DNA from: Sphingomonas sp. PP-CE-1A-559
GTDB lineage: Bacteria > Pseudomonadota > Alphaproteobacteria > Sphingomonadales > Sphingomonadaceae
Length of the DNA stretch: 64,000 bases
NCBI RefSeq assembly: GCF_004340965.1
Contig: NZ_SLYA01000005.1
Span: 62,001 to 126,000 of the forward strand
Reading direction: 5' to 3'
A program made the translations under genes and the position numbers. Numbering within the stretch: position 1 is the first letter of the stretch; every line of letters starts with the position of its first letter. This document shows, one piece after another, positions 17,037 to 24,575 of this stretch. The notes under the pieces are model-generated. The model did no database searches. It had not been told where the DNA came from and worked only from the letters and a program-made list of their open reading frames with translations.

Positions 17037-18530
17037 ATGATCGGTCGACGCGAAGTAGTAACCGCGCTTGGTCTGTTGGGTGTCCTCCCACAGGCCGCCG
17101 CCGCGATGCGGGCAGCGCCCGGCAAGGCCGAGCCGTTCTCTTGGGACGTGCTCCAGCAGCGCGCCGCGACGCTCGCCACCAAGCCATACGCCGCCCCCGC
17201 CAAGGTCGCCGCCGCCGCCGCGATCGATTACGACAAGGTCGGCAGCATCCGCTTCCGCGCGGACAAGACGCTGGCGGGCGGTATCCGCCTGTTCCCGCTC
17301 GGCCGCTATGCGCCGATGCCGGTCGCGATAAACGTCGTCGAGGGCGGGCAAGCGCGCCGCATCGACTTCTCGCGCGACCTGTTCGAGGCCGAAGAGGGCC
17401 ACGCCGCCGCGCTCGGCATCGCCGGGTTCCGCGCGATGGCACCGGGCGGGACCAGCGACTGGATGGCGTTCCAGGGCGCGTCCTATTTTCGGACCGCCGG
17501 CGCGCAGGACCAGTACGGCCTGTCCGCGCGCGGGCTCGCGATCAACACCGGGCTGCCGGGCCGCGAGGAATTCCCCGACTTCACCGAATTCTGGATCGAG
17601 CGAACCGGCGCGGACGCGTACACGATCTATGCGCTGATGGACGGCGCGAGCGTCACCGGCGCGTATCGCATCCAGTCGCGCCATGTTGCCGGCGCGGGCG
17701 TCGAGCAGCAGGTTTCGTCCGTGCTCAACGTCCGCCGCGACATCGAACGACTCGGCATCGCGCCGGCGACCAGCATGTTCTGGTACGGCGAAGGCAACCG
17801 CGCCGCGGCGGTCGACTGGCGTCCCGAGATCCACGATTCGGACGGTCTGGCGCTGCTCACCGGTGCCGGCGAACGCATCTGGCGTCCGCTCAACAACCCG
17901 CCGCACGATACGCTGGACAGTTTTGCGGACCAGGCGCCCAAGGGCTTCGGGCTGATCCAGCGCGACCGGAATTTCGATCACTATCAGGACGACGGCGCGT
18001 TCTACGATCGCCGGCCGAACCTGTGGGTCCAGCCGCAGGGCGACTGGGGCAAGGGCGCGGTAATGCTCTATGCGTTCCCGACCAACAGCGAGACGGTCGA
18101 CAATGTCGTCTCGTTCTGGACCCCGGCCGCGCCTGCGAAGGCCGGGCAGCGGTTGCAGTTCGATTACTCGCTGTCGTGGAAATCGACCGATCCGACCGCC
18201 GTCGCCGCGACCGCGCACGTCGTCGATTGCTGGCAGGGCGTCGCCGGCCGACCGGGCGCCGAGCCGGTCAAGGGCGCGCGGAAACTCGTGATCGATTTCA
18301 TCGGCGACGGTCTCGCTGGCCTCGATCGGCAGAGCGGGGTGACCGCCAAGATCGACGTCGTCCGCGGTAAGGTGCTCACCAACGCGGCCTACCCCGTCGT
18401 CGGCCAGAAGAACCGCTGGCGCGTCACCGCCGACGTGGCCCCCGATGCGCAAGGGCCCGCCGACGTCAGGCTGTTCCTCACGCGTGGCGGCCGCGCGCTC
18501 AGCGAAACCGTCCTGACCCCGATCTTCTGA
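17037..18530 (+). CDS. opgD: Periplasmic glucan biosynthesis protein, MdoG/OpgD family
   Basis: The 497-residue protein belongs to the OpgG/OpgD family, which shapes osmoregulated periplasmic glucans. The N-terminus (MIGRREVVTALGLLGVLPQA) carries a twin-arginine pattern, so Tat export is likely and the protein is closer in that respect to OpgD than OpgG. Family marks are FSWDVLQQRAATLA, YDKVGSIRFRADKTL, TSMFWYGEGNRA, DWRPEIHDSDGLAL, GFGLIQRDRNFDHYQDDGAF and WGKGAVMLYAFPTNSETVDN. AAGGGAG lies eight bases before the ATG. Its stop overlaps the opgH start (TGATG). Confidence 0.9.
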   Translation: MIGRREVVTALGLLGVLPQAAAAMRAAPGKAEPFSWDVLQQRAATLATKPYAAPAKVAAAAAIDYDKVGSIRFRADKTLAGGIRLFPLGRYAPMPVAINVVEGGQARRIDFSRDLFEAEEGHAAALGIAGFRAMAPGGTSDWMAFQGASYFRTAGAQDQYGLSARGLAINTGLPGREEFPDFTEFWIERTGADAYTIYALMDGASVTGAYRIQSRHVAGAGVEQQVSSVLNVRRDIERLGIAPATSMFWYGEGNRAAAVDWRPEIHDSDGLALLTGAGERIWRPLNNPPHDTLDSFADQAPKGFGLIQRDRNFDHYQDDGAFYDRRPNLWVQPQGDWGKGAVMLYAFPTNSETVDNVVSFWTPAAPAKAGQRLQFDYSLSWKSTDPTAVAATAHVVDCWQGVAGRPGAEPVKGARKLVIDFIGDGLAGLDRQSGVTAKIDVVRGKVLTNAAYPVVGQKNRWRVTADVAPDAQGPADVRLFLTRGGRALSETVLTPIF

Positions 18531-20353
18531 TGCCCGCGCTTCCCGCAATGATGCCGGGCGAAACGCCGATCGAGATGCCCCCGCAGCGTTTCGACGGCCC
18601 GCCGCCGCCCTGGTCCGCGCCCGAGCCCGGGCCGGGCATGGTCGTGTCCTCCGACGACATGCTCGCGCGTCGCATCCTCCTCGTGCTGATGACCGGGCTG
18701 CTGGCAACCGCGGCGTCATCGGCCGTGCAGGAATCGCTGCTCGCCGACGGATTGAGCTTCTGGGACGCGGCGTTGCTCGCGCTGTTCTTTCCGCTGTTCG
18801 CGTGGATCGCGTTCGGGTTCATGAACGCCGCGATCGGCTTCGTGCTGTTGATGACCGGCGGGCATCCGGGGTTCGTCCCGACGCCTCGTCAGTCCGAACC
18901 GCTTGAGGGCCGCACCGCGATCCTGATGCCGGTCCACAACGAGGACATCGACGCGGTGTTCGAGCGGATCGCCTGGATGGCGCGCGCGATCGCCGCCGGC
19001 GGTGTCGCCGACCGGTTCGATATCTTTATCCTGAGCGATTCTGGCGAAGCGGCGGAAGCGGCCGAGGTCGCGGCGTGGGAGCGTCTCGCGCCGGCTCTCG
19101 ACTGTGCGCTCTATTACCGCCGCCGGACCGTGAACGTCGGCCGCAAGCCCGGCAACGTGGCGGAGTGGATCCGGCGGTTCGGCGGCGGCTATCGCTACAT
19201 GCTGATGCTCGACGCGGACAGTTTGATGGGCGGCAACACGATCATCGGCATGGCGCAGGTCCTCGAACGGCGGCCCGCGGTGGCGCTCCTCCAGACCGTG
19301 CCGGCGGTGATCAACGGCGTGACGTTCTTCCAGCGCTGGATGCAGTTCGCCAGTCGGTTGTATGGTCCGATTTCCACCGCCGGGCTGGTCTGGTGGTCGG
19401 GCTCGGAGGCGACATTCTGGGGACATAATGCGCTGATCCGGATCGAGGCGTTCGCATCGAGTTGCGGGCTACCCGACCTGCCAGGGCGCGCGCCGTTCGG
19501 CGGCGTCATCATGAGCCACGACATGGTCGAGGCGGCGCTGCTCCGCAGGCGCGGCTGGCGCGTGCACATGCTGATGACCGAGGAGACGTTCGAGGAATAT
19601 CCGCCGACGCTGATCGACGCGGCGGTGCGCGACCGGCGCTGGGCGCAGGGGAATATCCAGCATCTCAGCCTGCTGACGTCGTCGGGGTTCCACTGGGTCA
19701 GCCGGCTGCAATTGCTGATGGGCGCGTCGGCGTTCATCACCTCGCCGGTGTGGCTGCTGATGATCGCGACCAGCGTCGTGCAGGCGCTGATCGGCGAGCG
19801 CAACATCGTCGAGGCGCAGACCTCGCTGCAGGTGCTGTTCGTCACGCTGTTGCTGCTGTTCGGGCCGAAGCTGCTGAGCGTGATCTGGGCGATCTCGAAC
19901 GCGGAGCGGCGCGCGGGGTTCGGCGGGCGGCGCGGGATCGTCAGGTCGGTGCTGATCGACGTACCGTTCTCGATGCTGTCAGCGCCGGTGATCGCGTTGA
20001 CCCAGACGATGGATCTCGCCGGCATATTGATGGGGCGAAAGTCCGGCTGGGCGCCGCAGAACCGCGATGCGCACGAACTGTCGCTGGCGGACGTTATGCC
20101 GCGGTATCGCTGGCATGTCGGGGTGGGGGTGGCGTTGTTGCTCGTGACGCCGTTCGCGCCGGTCACCGCGGCGTGGCTCGCGCCGGTGACGCTCGGGTTG
20201 TTGCTCAGTCCGTTCCTGACGATGCTGACCGCGAGCGAAAAGGCGGGGCGGTGGGCCTTGTCGCACGGGATGTTCGTCGAGCCGGGCGAGCATGTTTCGG
20301 TGCTCTCGCGGCCTTCGTTACCCGCGCACACCAGCGAACTCCCGTCATCCTGA
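18530..20353 (+). CDS. opgH: Glucans biosynthesis glucosyltransferase H
   Basis: OpgH is the inner-membrane GT2 enzyme that builds the beta-1,2 glucan backbone from UDP-glucose. The 607 residues show two N-terminal helices, AILMPVHNEDIDAVFERI, IFILSDSGE, the DxD-type LMLDADSLMGGNT, the acceptor-site region GGVIMSHDMVEAALLRRRGW, and the QxxRW-like RRWAQGNIQHL, then several C-terminal helices. It is shorter than the E. coli protein (about 850), lacking the long N- and C-terminal extensions, as is usual in alphaproteobacteria. The start overlaps the opgD stop. The stop codon falls inside a repeat element. Confidence 0.92.
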   Translation: MPALPAMMPGETPIEMPPQRFDGPPPPWSAPEPGPGMVVSSDDMLARRILLVLMTGLLATAASSAVQESLLADGLSFWDAALLALFFPLFAWIAFGFMNAAIGFVLLMTGGHPGFVPTPRQSEPLEGRTAILMPVHNEDIDAVFERIAWMARAIAAGGVADRFDIFILSDSGEAAEAAEVAAWERLAPALDCALYYRRRTVNVGRKPGNVAEWIRRFGGGYRYMLMLDADSLMGGNTIIGMAQVLERRPAVALLQTVPAVINGVTFFQRWMQFASRLYGPISTAGLVWWSGSEATFWGHNALIRIEAFASSCGLPDLPGRAPFGGVIMSHDMVEAALLRRRGWRVHMLMTEETFEEYPPTLIDAAVRDRRWAQGNIQHLSLLTSSGFHWVSRLQLLMGASAFITSPVWLLMIATSVVQALIGERNIVEAQTSLQVLFVTLLLLFGPKLLSVIWAISNAERRAGFGGRRGIVRSVLIDVPFSMLSAPVIALTQTMDLAGILMGRKSGWAPQNRDAHELSLADVMPRYRWHVGVGVALLLVTPFAPVTAAWLAPVTLGLLLSPFLTMLTASEKAGRWALSHGMFVEPGEHVSVLSRPSLPAHTSELPSS

Positions 20354-20424
20354 CGAAAGTCAGGACCCAGGGTAACTGAGCGTCCTCCGTCTTGGATCTG
20401 GATCCTGACTTCGTCAGGATGACG
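20342..20424. repeat. Mirrored REP-like element, family R3
   Basis: CCGTCATCCTGACGAAAGTC at one end and its mirror GACTTCGTCAGGATGACGG at the other flank a centre of about 45 bases. It lies between two convergent genes and contains the stop codon of opgH, so it could serve as a two-way terminator. Confidence 0.85.
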
Positions 20425-20429
20425 GCGCG

Positions 20430-21929
20430 TTACGCCCTGTGCCCGCTCAGTTCGGCTCCCGCATCCACCGCGAACCGGCGGTTCCAGATCGTCGCCGACG
20501 CCGACACCGCGGTCACCACCAGGAACGCCAGCGTGAAGTCCGCCAGTGCCGGCCGCGTCGCACCCGTCCCGAGCATTCCGACATGCAGCGACGCTGCGCC
20601 GACGCAGATGCCGAGCGAGAGCATGAGCTGCTGGAACGTCGCGTAGAAGCTGGTCGCGCTGCTCATCCGTGACGAGGGAATCTCGTCATACGCGATCGTG
20701 TTGTACGCCGAGAACTGGAACGACATGAAGAACCCCGAGATCATCAGCACGCCGAAGATGGCCGGGATCGGCCAGTCCGGGCGAAACAGCCCGGCGACTG
20801 CGTAGCCCGAACTCGCGCAGAGGCCGCCGACGATCAGGCTGTTGCGGAACCCGAAGCGTCTGAGCACGCGCGGGGCCAGGCTCTTCATCATCAGCGAGCC
20901 GATCGCGCCGGCGATCGTGATCGCACCGCTCGCCGCGGCGGTCATTCCGAAGCCCAATTGGAGCATCATCGGCAGCAGGAACGGCTGCGCGCCTTGCGTG
21001 ATGCGCGTCAGCGATCCGCCGATCACCGACAGCCGGAAGGTCGGGATCCGCATCAACGACAGGTCCAGGATCGGATCGCTGCGGTGCTTGGCATGGCGGA
21101 TATAGAACCCGCCTGCGATCAGCCCGGCGACGATCAGCACGACCGCACGCGACAGTTCGCCGGTGCGGCTGGTCATCTCGAACCCGAACAACAGGCAGCC
21201 CAGCGACACGCCCGACAGGATGAAGCCAGGTATGTCGAAGCGCGCCGGCTTGTCCTCGCGGACCTCGCCGATGAAGCGCGTCACCAGGATCACGCCGAGC
21301 AGGCCGATCGGCACGTTGAGGTAAAAGATCCAGCGCCAGTCGAGATACGTCACGATCGCGCCGCCGACCGGTGGCCCCAGGATCGGGCCGATCAGCGCGG
21401 GCATGATCAGCCACGACATCGCCTGGACCATGTCCTCCTTGGCGACGCTGCGGAGCAGGACGAGGCGGCCGATCGGGATCATCATCGCGCCGCCGAGCCC
21501 TTGCAGGAAACGCGCGCCCATCATGAACGGCAGGCTGGTCGCCTGGCCGCACAGCATCGATCCGCCGACGAAAATGAGGATCGCCGCGCGGAAGATCGTG
21601 CGCGAGCCGAACCGGTCGGCGAGGCGCCCGCTCGCGGGAATGAAGATCGCGAGCGCCAGCAGGTACGAGGTCAGCGCCGAACTCATGCTGGTCGCGGGCA
21701 CGCCGAAATCGCGCGCCATCGTCGGCAGCGCGGTCGCGAGCACGGTCGAGTCCATCTGCTCCATGAACAGCGCGCAGGCGATGATCAGCGCGGTAACGCG
21801 GTAGTTGCTCGGCGTATGCGGCAGCGCGTCCGGGTCCTTGGCGACGCGCGCGATAGTGTCGGCAGCGGGCATGATGCCGTCGCGAATTTCGCTGTTGATC
21901 GACGCCAGCCCACGGCGACGCAGCCTCAT
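20430..21929 (-). CDS. DHA2-type MFS multidrug efflux pump (EmrB-like)
   Basis: The 499-residue permease has 14 predicted helices and DHA2 marks: ACALFMEQMDSTVLATALP (helix 1 motif), SYLLALAIFIPASGRLADRF, GARFLQGLGGAMMIPIGRL, and GPILGPPVGGAIVTYLDWRW (motif C). It is the last gene of a minus-strand efflux operon, and its ATG overlaps the stop of the outer-membrane factor gene (ATGA). With the HlyD-type adaptor and NodT channel it can form a tripartite EmrAB-TolC-like pump. Substrates are probably hydrophobic or aromatic compounds; the exact range is not visible. A very long frame continuing upstream is a shadow. Confidence 0.9.
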   Translation of the reverse strand: MRLRRRGLASINSEIRDGIMPAADTIARVAKDPDALPHTPSNYRVTALIIACALFMEQMDSTVLATALPTMARDFGVPATSMSSALTSYLLALAIFIPASGRLADRFGSRTIFRAAILIFVGGSMLCGQATSLPFMMGARFLQGLGGAMMIPIGRLVLLRSVAKEDMVQAMSWLIMPALIGPILGPPVGGAIVTYLDWRWIFYLNVPIGLLGVILVTRFIGEVREDKPARFDIPGFILSGVSLGCLLFGFEMTSRTGELSRAVVLIVAGLIAGGFYIRHAKHRSDPILDLSLMRIPTFRLSVIGGSLTRITQGAQPFLLPMMLQLGFGMTAAASGAITIAGAIGSLMMKSLAPRVLRRFGFRNSLIVGGLCASSGYAVAGLFRPDWPIPAIFGVLMISGFFMSFQFSAYNTIAYDEIPSSRMSSATSFYATFQQLMLSLGICVGAASLHVGMLGTGATRPALADFTLAFLVVTAVSASATIWNRRFAVDAGAELSGHRA

Positions 21930-23473
21930 GCCTGCCACCCCCCGCCCAGCGCCTTGAAGACGTCGACCTGGCGATCGACCAGCAGCGCGTCGGATGCGGC
22001 GAGGTTGGCCTGCGCGGTGGTCAGCGCGGCCTGCGCGGTCAGCAGCGACAGGAAGTCGGTGCGGCCGAAGCGGTACAGCGTGCCGGCCTGATCCGCGGCG
22101 CGTGCGGCGCTCGCCTGCGCACGGCGTAATGACGCATTGCGATCGCCTTCGCGCGCATAGGCGGACAGTGCGGTCTCGGTCTGGCGGAGCGCTTCGAGCG
22201 TGGTCGAATCGAACTGCGCGAGCGCCTGGTCCGCGCTGGCGCCGGCCTGGGCAATCTGCGCGCGGATGACTGGGCGGTTGGGGAAGCTCCAGCTGATCAG
22301 CGGTCCAAGCCCGAGATGGAACGCATTGGTCGAGCCGAGCGACGACACCGGCCCGGTGAACCCGGCCGAGCCGCCTAGGCTGACCTGCGGATAGAGGTTG
22401 GCCGTAGCGACGCCGATCCGCGCGGTCGCGGCGGCAAGCGAGCGTTCGGCCTGGCGTATGTCGGGACGGCGCTGAATCAGCGCGCTGCCATCGCCGATCG
22501 GCAATGGCCGGTCTAGCGCGGGCGGCTTGGCACAAGTCTCGACGTCCCGCGGATAGTCCGCTGGCGCGCGGCCCATCAGCGTGGCGAGCCGGTACAGCGC
22601 GGCGGTGCGCGTCGCGACCTGCGACGGGATCAACGCCTCGCTCTGGTCGACCGCGGTCCGCGCGCGCGTCACGTCGAATGCGGTACCGCGGCCGCCGCGT
22701 TGCAGGCGTTGCGTGACGTTGAGCGTCTGGCGTTGCAGTGCGAGGATGCGGTTGTTCGCGGCGAGCACCATGTTGGCCGTGCAGGCGGTGGCATAGCTGC
22801 GCGCGGTTTCGGCGGCGACCGTCACGCGGACGTTGTCGCGCGCGGCGGCGACGGCCTCGGCATCGCCTTGGGCCGCCTCGATTGCGCGGCGGATGCGGCC
22901 CGACAGGTCGAGTGGGTAGGCGAGCGTGATGCCGAGGTTGTAGTCGAGCGTGCCGGGCAGGCTGCCGCCGGTCGTATAGGGGCGGTCGAGGGAGGTGCCG
23001 CCGCCGAGGACGGTCGACAGCGTGCGGCCAGCTGCGATTTCGGCGACGACTGCGTCGGCGCGGCGCAGGTTGGCGTCGGCGGCGCGGAGGTCGGTGTTGG
23101 CGGCGAGCGCTTCGGTGACGAACGAGTCGAGGCGGGCGTCGCCGTAGAGTTGCCACCAATGGTCGGGGAGGGGGGCGTTGGCGAACGCCTTCTCGTGGCC
23201 GCTGTCGAAAGTGCCTTGGGCGGAGGGGCGGTTGACGACTGCGGACTCGGGGAGGGCGTATTTCGGGCCGGCGGTGGTGCAGGCGGCGAGGGCTAGCGCG
23301 AATGCTGCCGCAACTGCTCCCCTCCCTGGAAGGGAGGGGTTGGGGGTGGGAAGGCCGGCTCGTGCCACAACGGTTCGGATTTGTGGAAGCCTACCCACCC
23401 CCGGCCCCTCCCTTTCAGGGAGGGGGGAAGAAGGGGCGTTTCTAAGCGACGTGAGATGGCGACCGAACATCAT
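21926..23473 (-). CDS. NodT-family efflux outer-membrane lipoprotein with a repeat in its N-terminus
   Basis: The protein is the outer-membrane channel of the operon's tripartite pump(s). Mature marks are WWQLYGDARLDSFVTEALAAN, LRAADANLRRADAVVAE, and the TolC repeat AQFDSTTLEALRQTETALSA. The ATG at 23473 overlaps the adaptor stop by ATGA, like the other junctions, giving 515 residues. Residues about 13-52 are encoded by a REP-like repeat, so the basic start (FGRHLTSLR) and the hydrophobic signal (AVAAAFALALAAC, lipobox Cys65) are split by about 40 residues. A GTG at about codon 36 could serve as an alternative start. The rest of the protein looks intact. Confidence 0.85.
   Translation of the reverse strand: MMFGRHLTSLRNAPSSPLPEREGPGVGRLPQIRTVVARAGLPTPNPSLPGRGAVAAAFALALAACTTAGPKYALPESAVVNRPSAQGTFDSGHEKAFANAPLPDHWWQLYGDARLDSFVTEALAANTDLRAADANLRRADAVVAEIAAGRTLSTVLGGGTSLDRPYTTGGSLPGTLDYNLGITLAYPLDLSGRIRRAIEAAQGDAEAVAAARDNVRVTVAAETARSYATACTANMVLAANNRILALQRQTLNVTQRLQRGGRGTAFDVTRARTAVDQSEALIPSQVATRTAALYRLATLMGRAPADYPRDVETCAKPPALDRPLPIGDGSALIQRRPDIRQAERSLAAATARIGVATANLYPQVSLGGSAGFTGPVSSLGSTNAFHLGLGPLISWSFPNRPVIRAQIAQAGASADQALAQFDSTTLEALRQTETALSAYAREGDRNASLRRAQASAARAADQAGTLYRFGRTDFLSLLTAQAALTTAQANLAASDALLVDRQVDVFKALGGGWQA
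23315..23433. repeat. Mirrored REP-like element, family R4, copy 1 (inside a coding region)
   Basis: The arms CTCCCCTCCCTGGAAGGGAG and CCTCCCTTTCAGGGAGGGGG flank a centre that includes GGGGGTGGG, GCTCGTGCC and CCCACCCCC. The same order and near-identical words recur at 35165-35283. This copy lies in the 5' part of the NodT-type gene and stays open in that frame. Confidence 0.9.
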
Positions 23474-24372
23474 GCCGTCGTCCCCGGTGCGACGCGCGGC
23501 TGGACCGTTACCGTCGCGGTGCGGCCCACGATCAGCTGCGTTCCCTTCGGCACGCTGGTCAGCTTCACCCGCACCGGGATACGCTGCGCCAGCCGCACCC
23601 AGTTGAACGTCGGATTCACGTTCGGCAGCAGGTTCGTCGTGTTGGTCCGCTCGCTGTCGTTGATCCCCGCGGCGATGCTGTCGACGCGGCCGTGCAGCGC
23701 TTGTGGCTCGCCCATCAGGTGGACGATTACCGGATCGCCGAGATGGATGCTGCCGAGCTTGGTTTCCTCGAAATAGCCCTCGACGCGCAGCGAATCGGTG
23801 TCGACCAGCGCCATCGCCTGCGTTCCGGTTGCGATATAGTCGCCGGGGTGGAGATCGAGGTTGGTGACGATCCCGTGCACCGTCGCACGCACCGTCGTCC
23901 GCGCGAGGTTGAGCGCCGCGGTCGACCGCGCACTCTGCGCCTGTGCGAGAGCCGCCGACGCGGTGGCGACGCGCGCGACGTTCTGCTCGTGCGTTTCCTT
24001 GGCCACCAGGTCGCCAAGCGCCAGATCGCGCTGTGCTTCACGGCGAGCCTGCAATAGCGTCGCACGCGCGCTTGCGATCGACGCGTCGGACTGCGCCAGC
24101 GTCAGCTGAAAGCGGGGGCGATCGACCACGAACAGGATGTCGCCCGGCTTCACCGCCTGGTTGTCGTGCACCGCGACCTGCGTGACGAGACCCGCGACGT
24201 CGGGCGTCACGCGGACGATATCGGCGCGGATATGCCCGTCGCGCGTCCACGGATCGGTCTCGTACCGCTTCCACAGCCACAGCGCGACCAGCACCGCGAG
24301 CGCGACGATGATCAGCGTGACGGCCGAGCGACCCAGCGGGGCGAACAGCGACTTGAGGCGGGAAGAGGTCAT
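23470..24372 (-). CDS. HlyD-family periplasmic adaptor (EmrA/AaeA-like)
   Basis: The 300-residue adaptor has one N-terminal helix (SAVTLIIVALAVLVALWLW), the AaeA-like DPWTRDGHIRADIVRVTPDV, the biotinyl-lipoyl motif LVTQVAVHDNQAVKPGDILF, a short helical hairpin rich in Ala/Arg/Gln (about residues 90-150), and the second lipoyl half DLHPGDYIATGTQAMALVD. It links the inner-membrane pump to the NodT channel. The start at 24372 overlaps the stop of the DUF1656 gene by ATGA; a longer frame upstream reads across that gene in the wrong frame. Confidence 0.92.
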   Translation of the reverse strand: MTSSRLKSLFAPLGRSAVTLIIVALAVLVALWLWKRYETDPWTRDGHIRADIVRVTPDVAGLVTQVAVHDNQAVKPGDILFVVDRPRFQLTLAQSDASIASARATLLQARREAQRDLALGDLVAKETHEQNVARVATASAALAQAQSARSTAALNLARTTVRATVHGIVTNLDLHPGDYIATGTQAMALVDTDSLRVEGYFEETKLGSIHLGDPVIVHLMGEPQALHGRVDSIAAGINDSERTNTTNLLPNVNPTFNWVRLAQRIPVRVKLTSVPKGTQLIVGRTATVTVQPRVAPGTTA

Positions 24373-24575
24373 GCGGAAGGTCCGGTCAGCAGGGCGAGCA
24401 GCCCGAGGATGAGGATGAACAGCGCGAGATCGACGAGCGGTCGATACGTCACCACGCGGTAGGCGCCGGCGAACGCGAGCAGCCGCGTGGCGATGCCGGT
24501 CAGGATGACGGCGGCGACGGCGAGCAGCAGGACGCTCGGCAGATAGACGCCGCCGATCGAGATTTCGCCGGTCAT
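24369..24575 (-). CDS. DUF1656 membrane protein (AaeX-like)
   Basis: The 68-residue protein has two helices (VLLLAVAAVILTGIATRLLA and LVDLALFILILGLLALLTG) and the GEISIGGVYLP start typical of DUF1656, which includes AaeX. Members sit between FUSC-type pumps and HlyD adaptors, as here. It overlaps both neighbours by four bases. Its mechanistic role in the pump is not established. Confidence 0.9.
   Translation of the reverse strand: MTGEISIGGVYLPSVLLLAVAAVILTGIATRLLAFAGAYRVVTYRPLVDLALFILILGLLALLTGPSA

Noticed and set aside
16545..18719. 724-codon minus-strand frame opposite opgD
   Set aside because: Opposes a convincing OpgD protein, and its ends run into repeat DNA.
21930..23159. Upstream extension of the DHA2 pump frame
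   Set aside because: It is the NodT gene read out of frame; the pump's conserved start and ATGA overlap lie at 21929.
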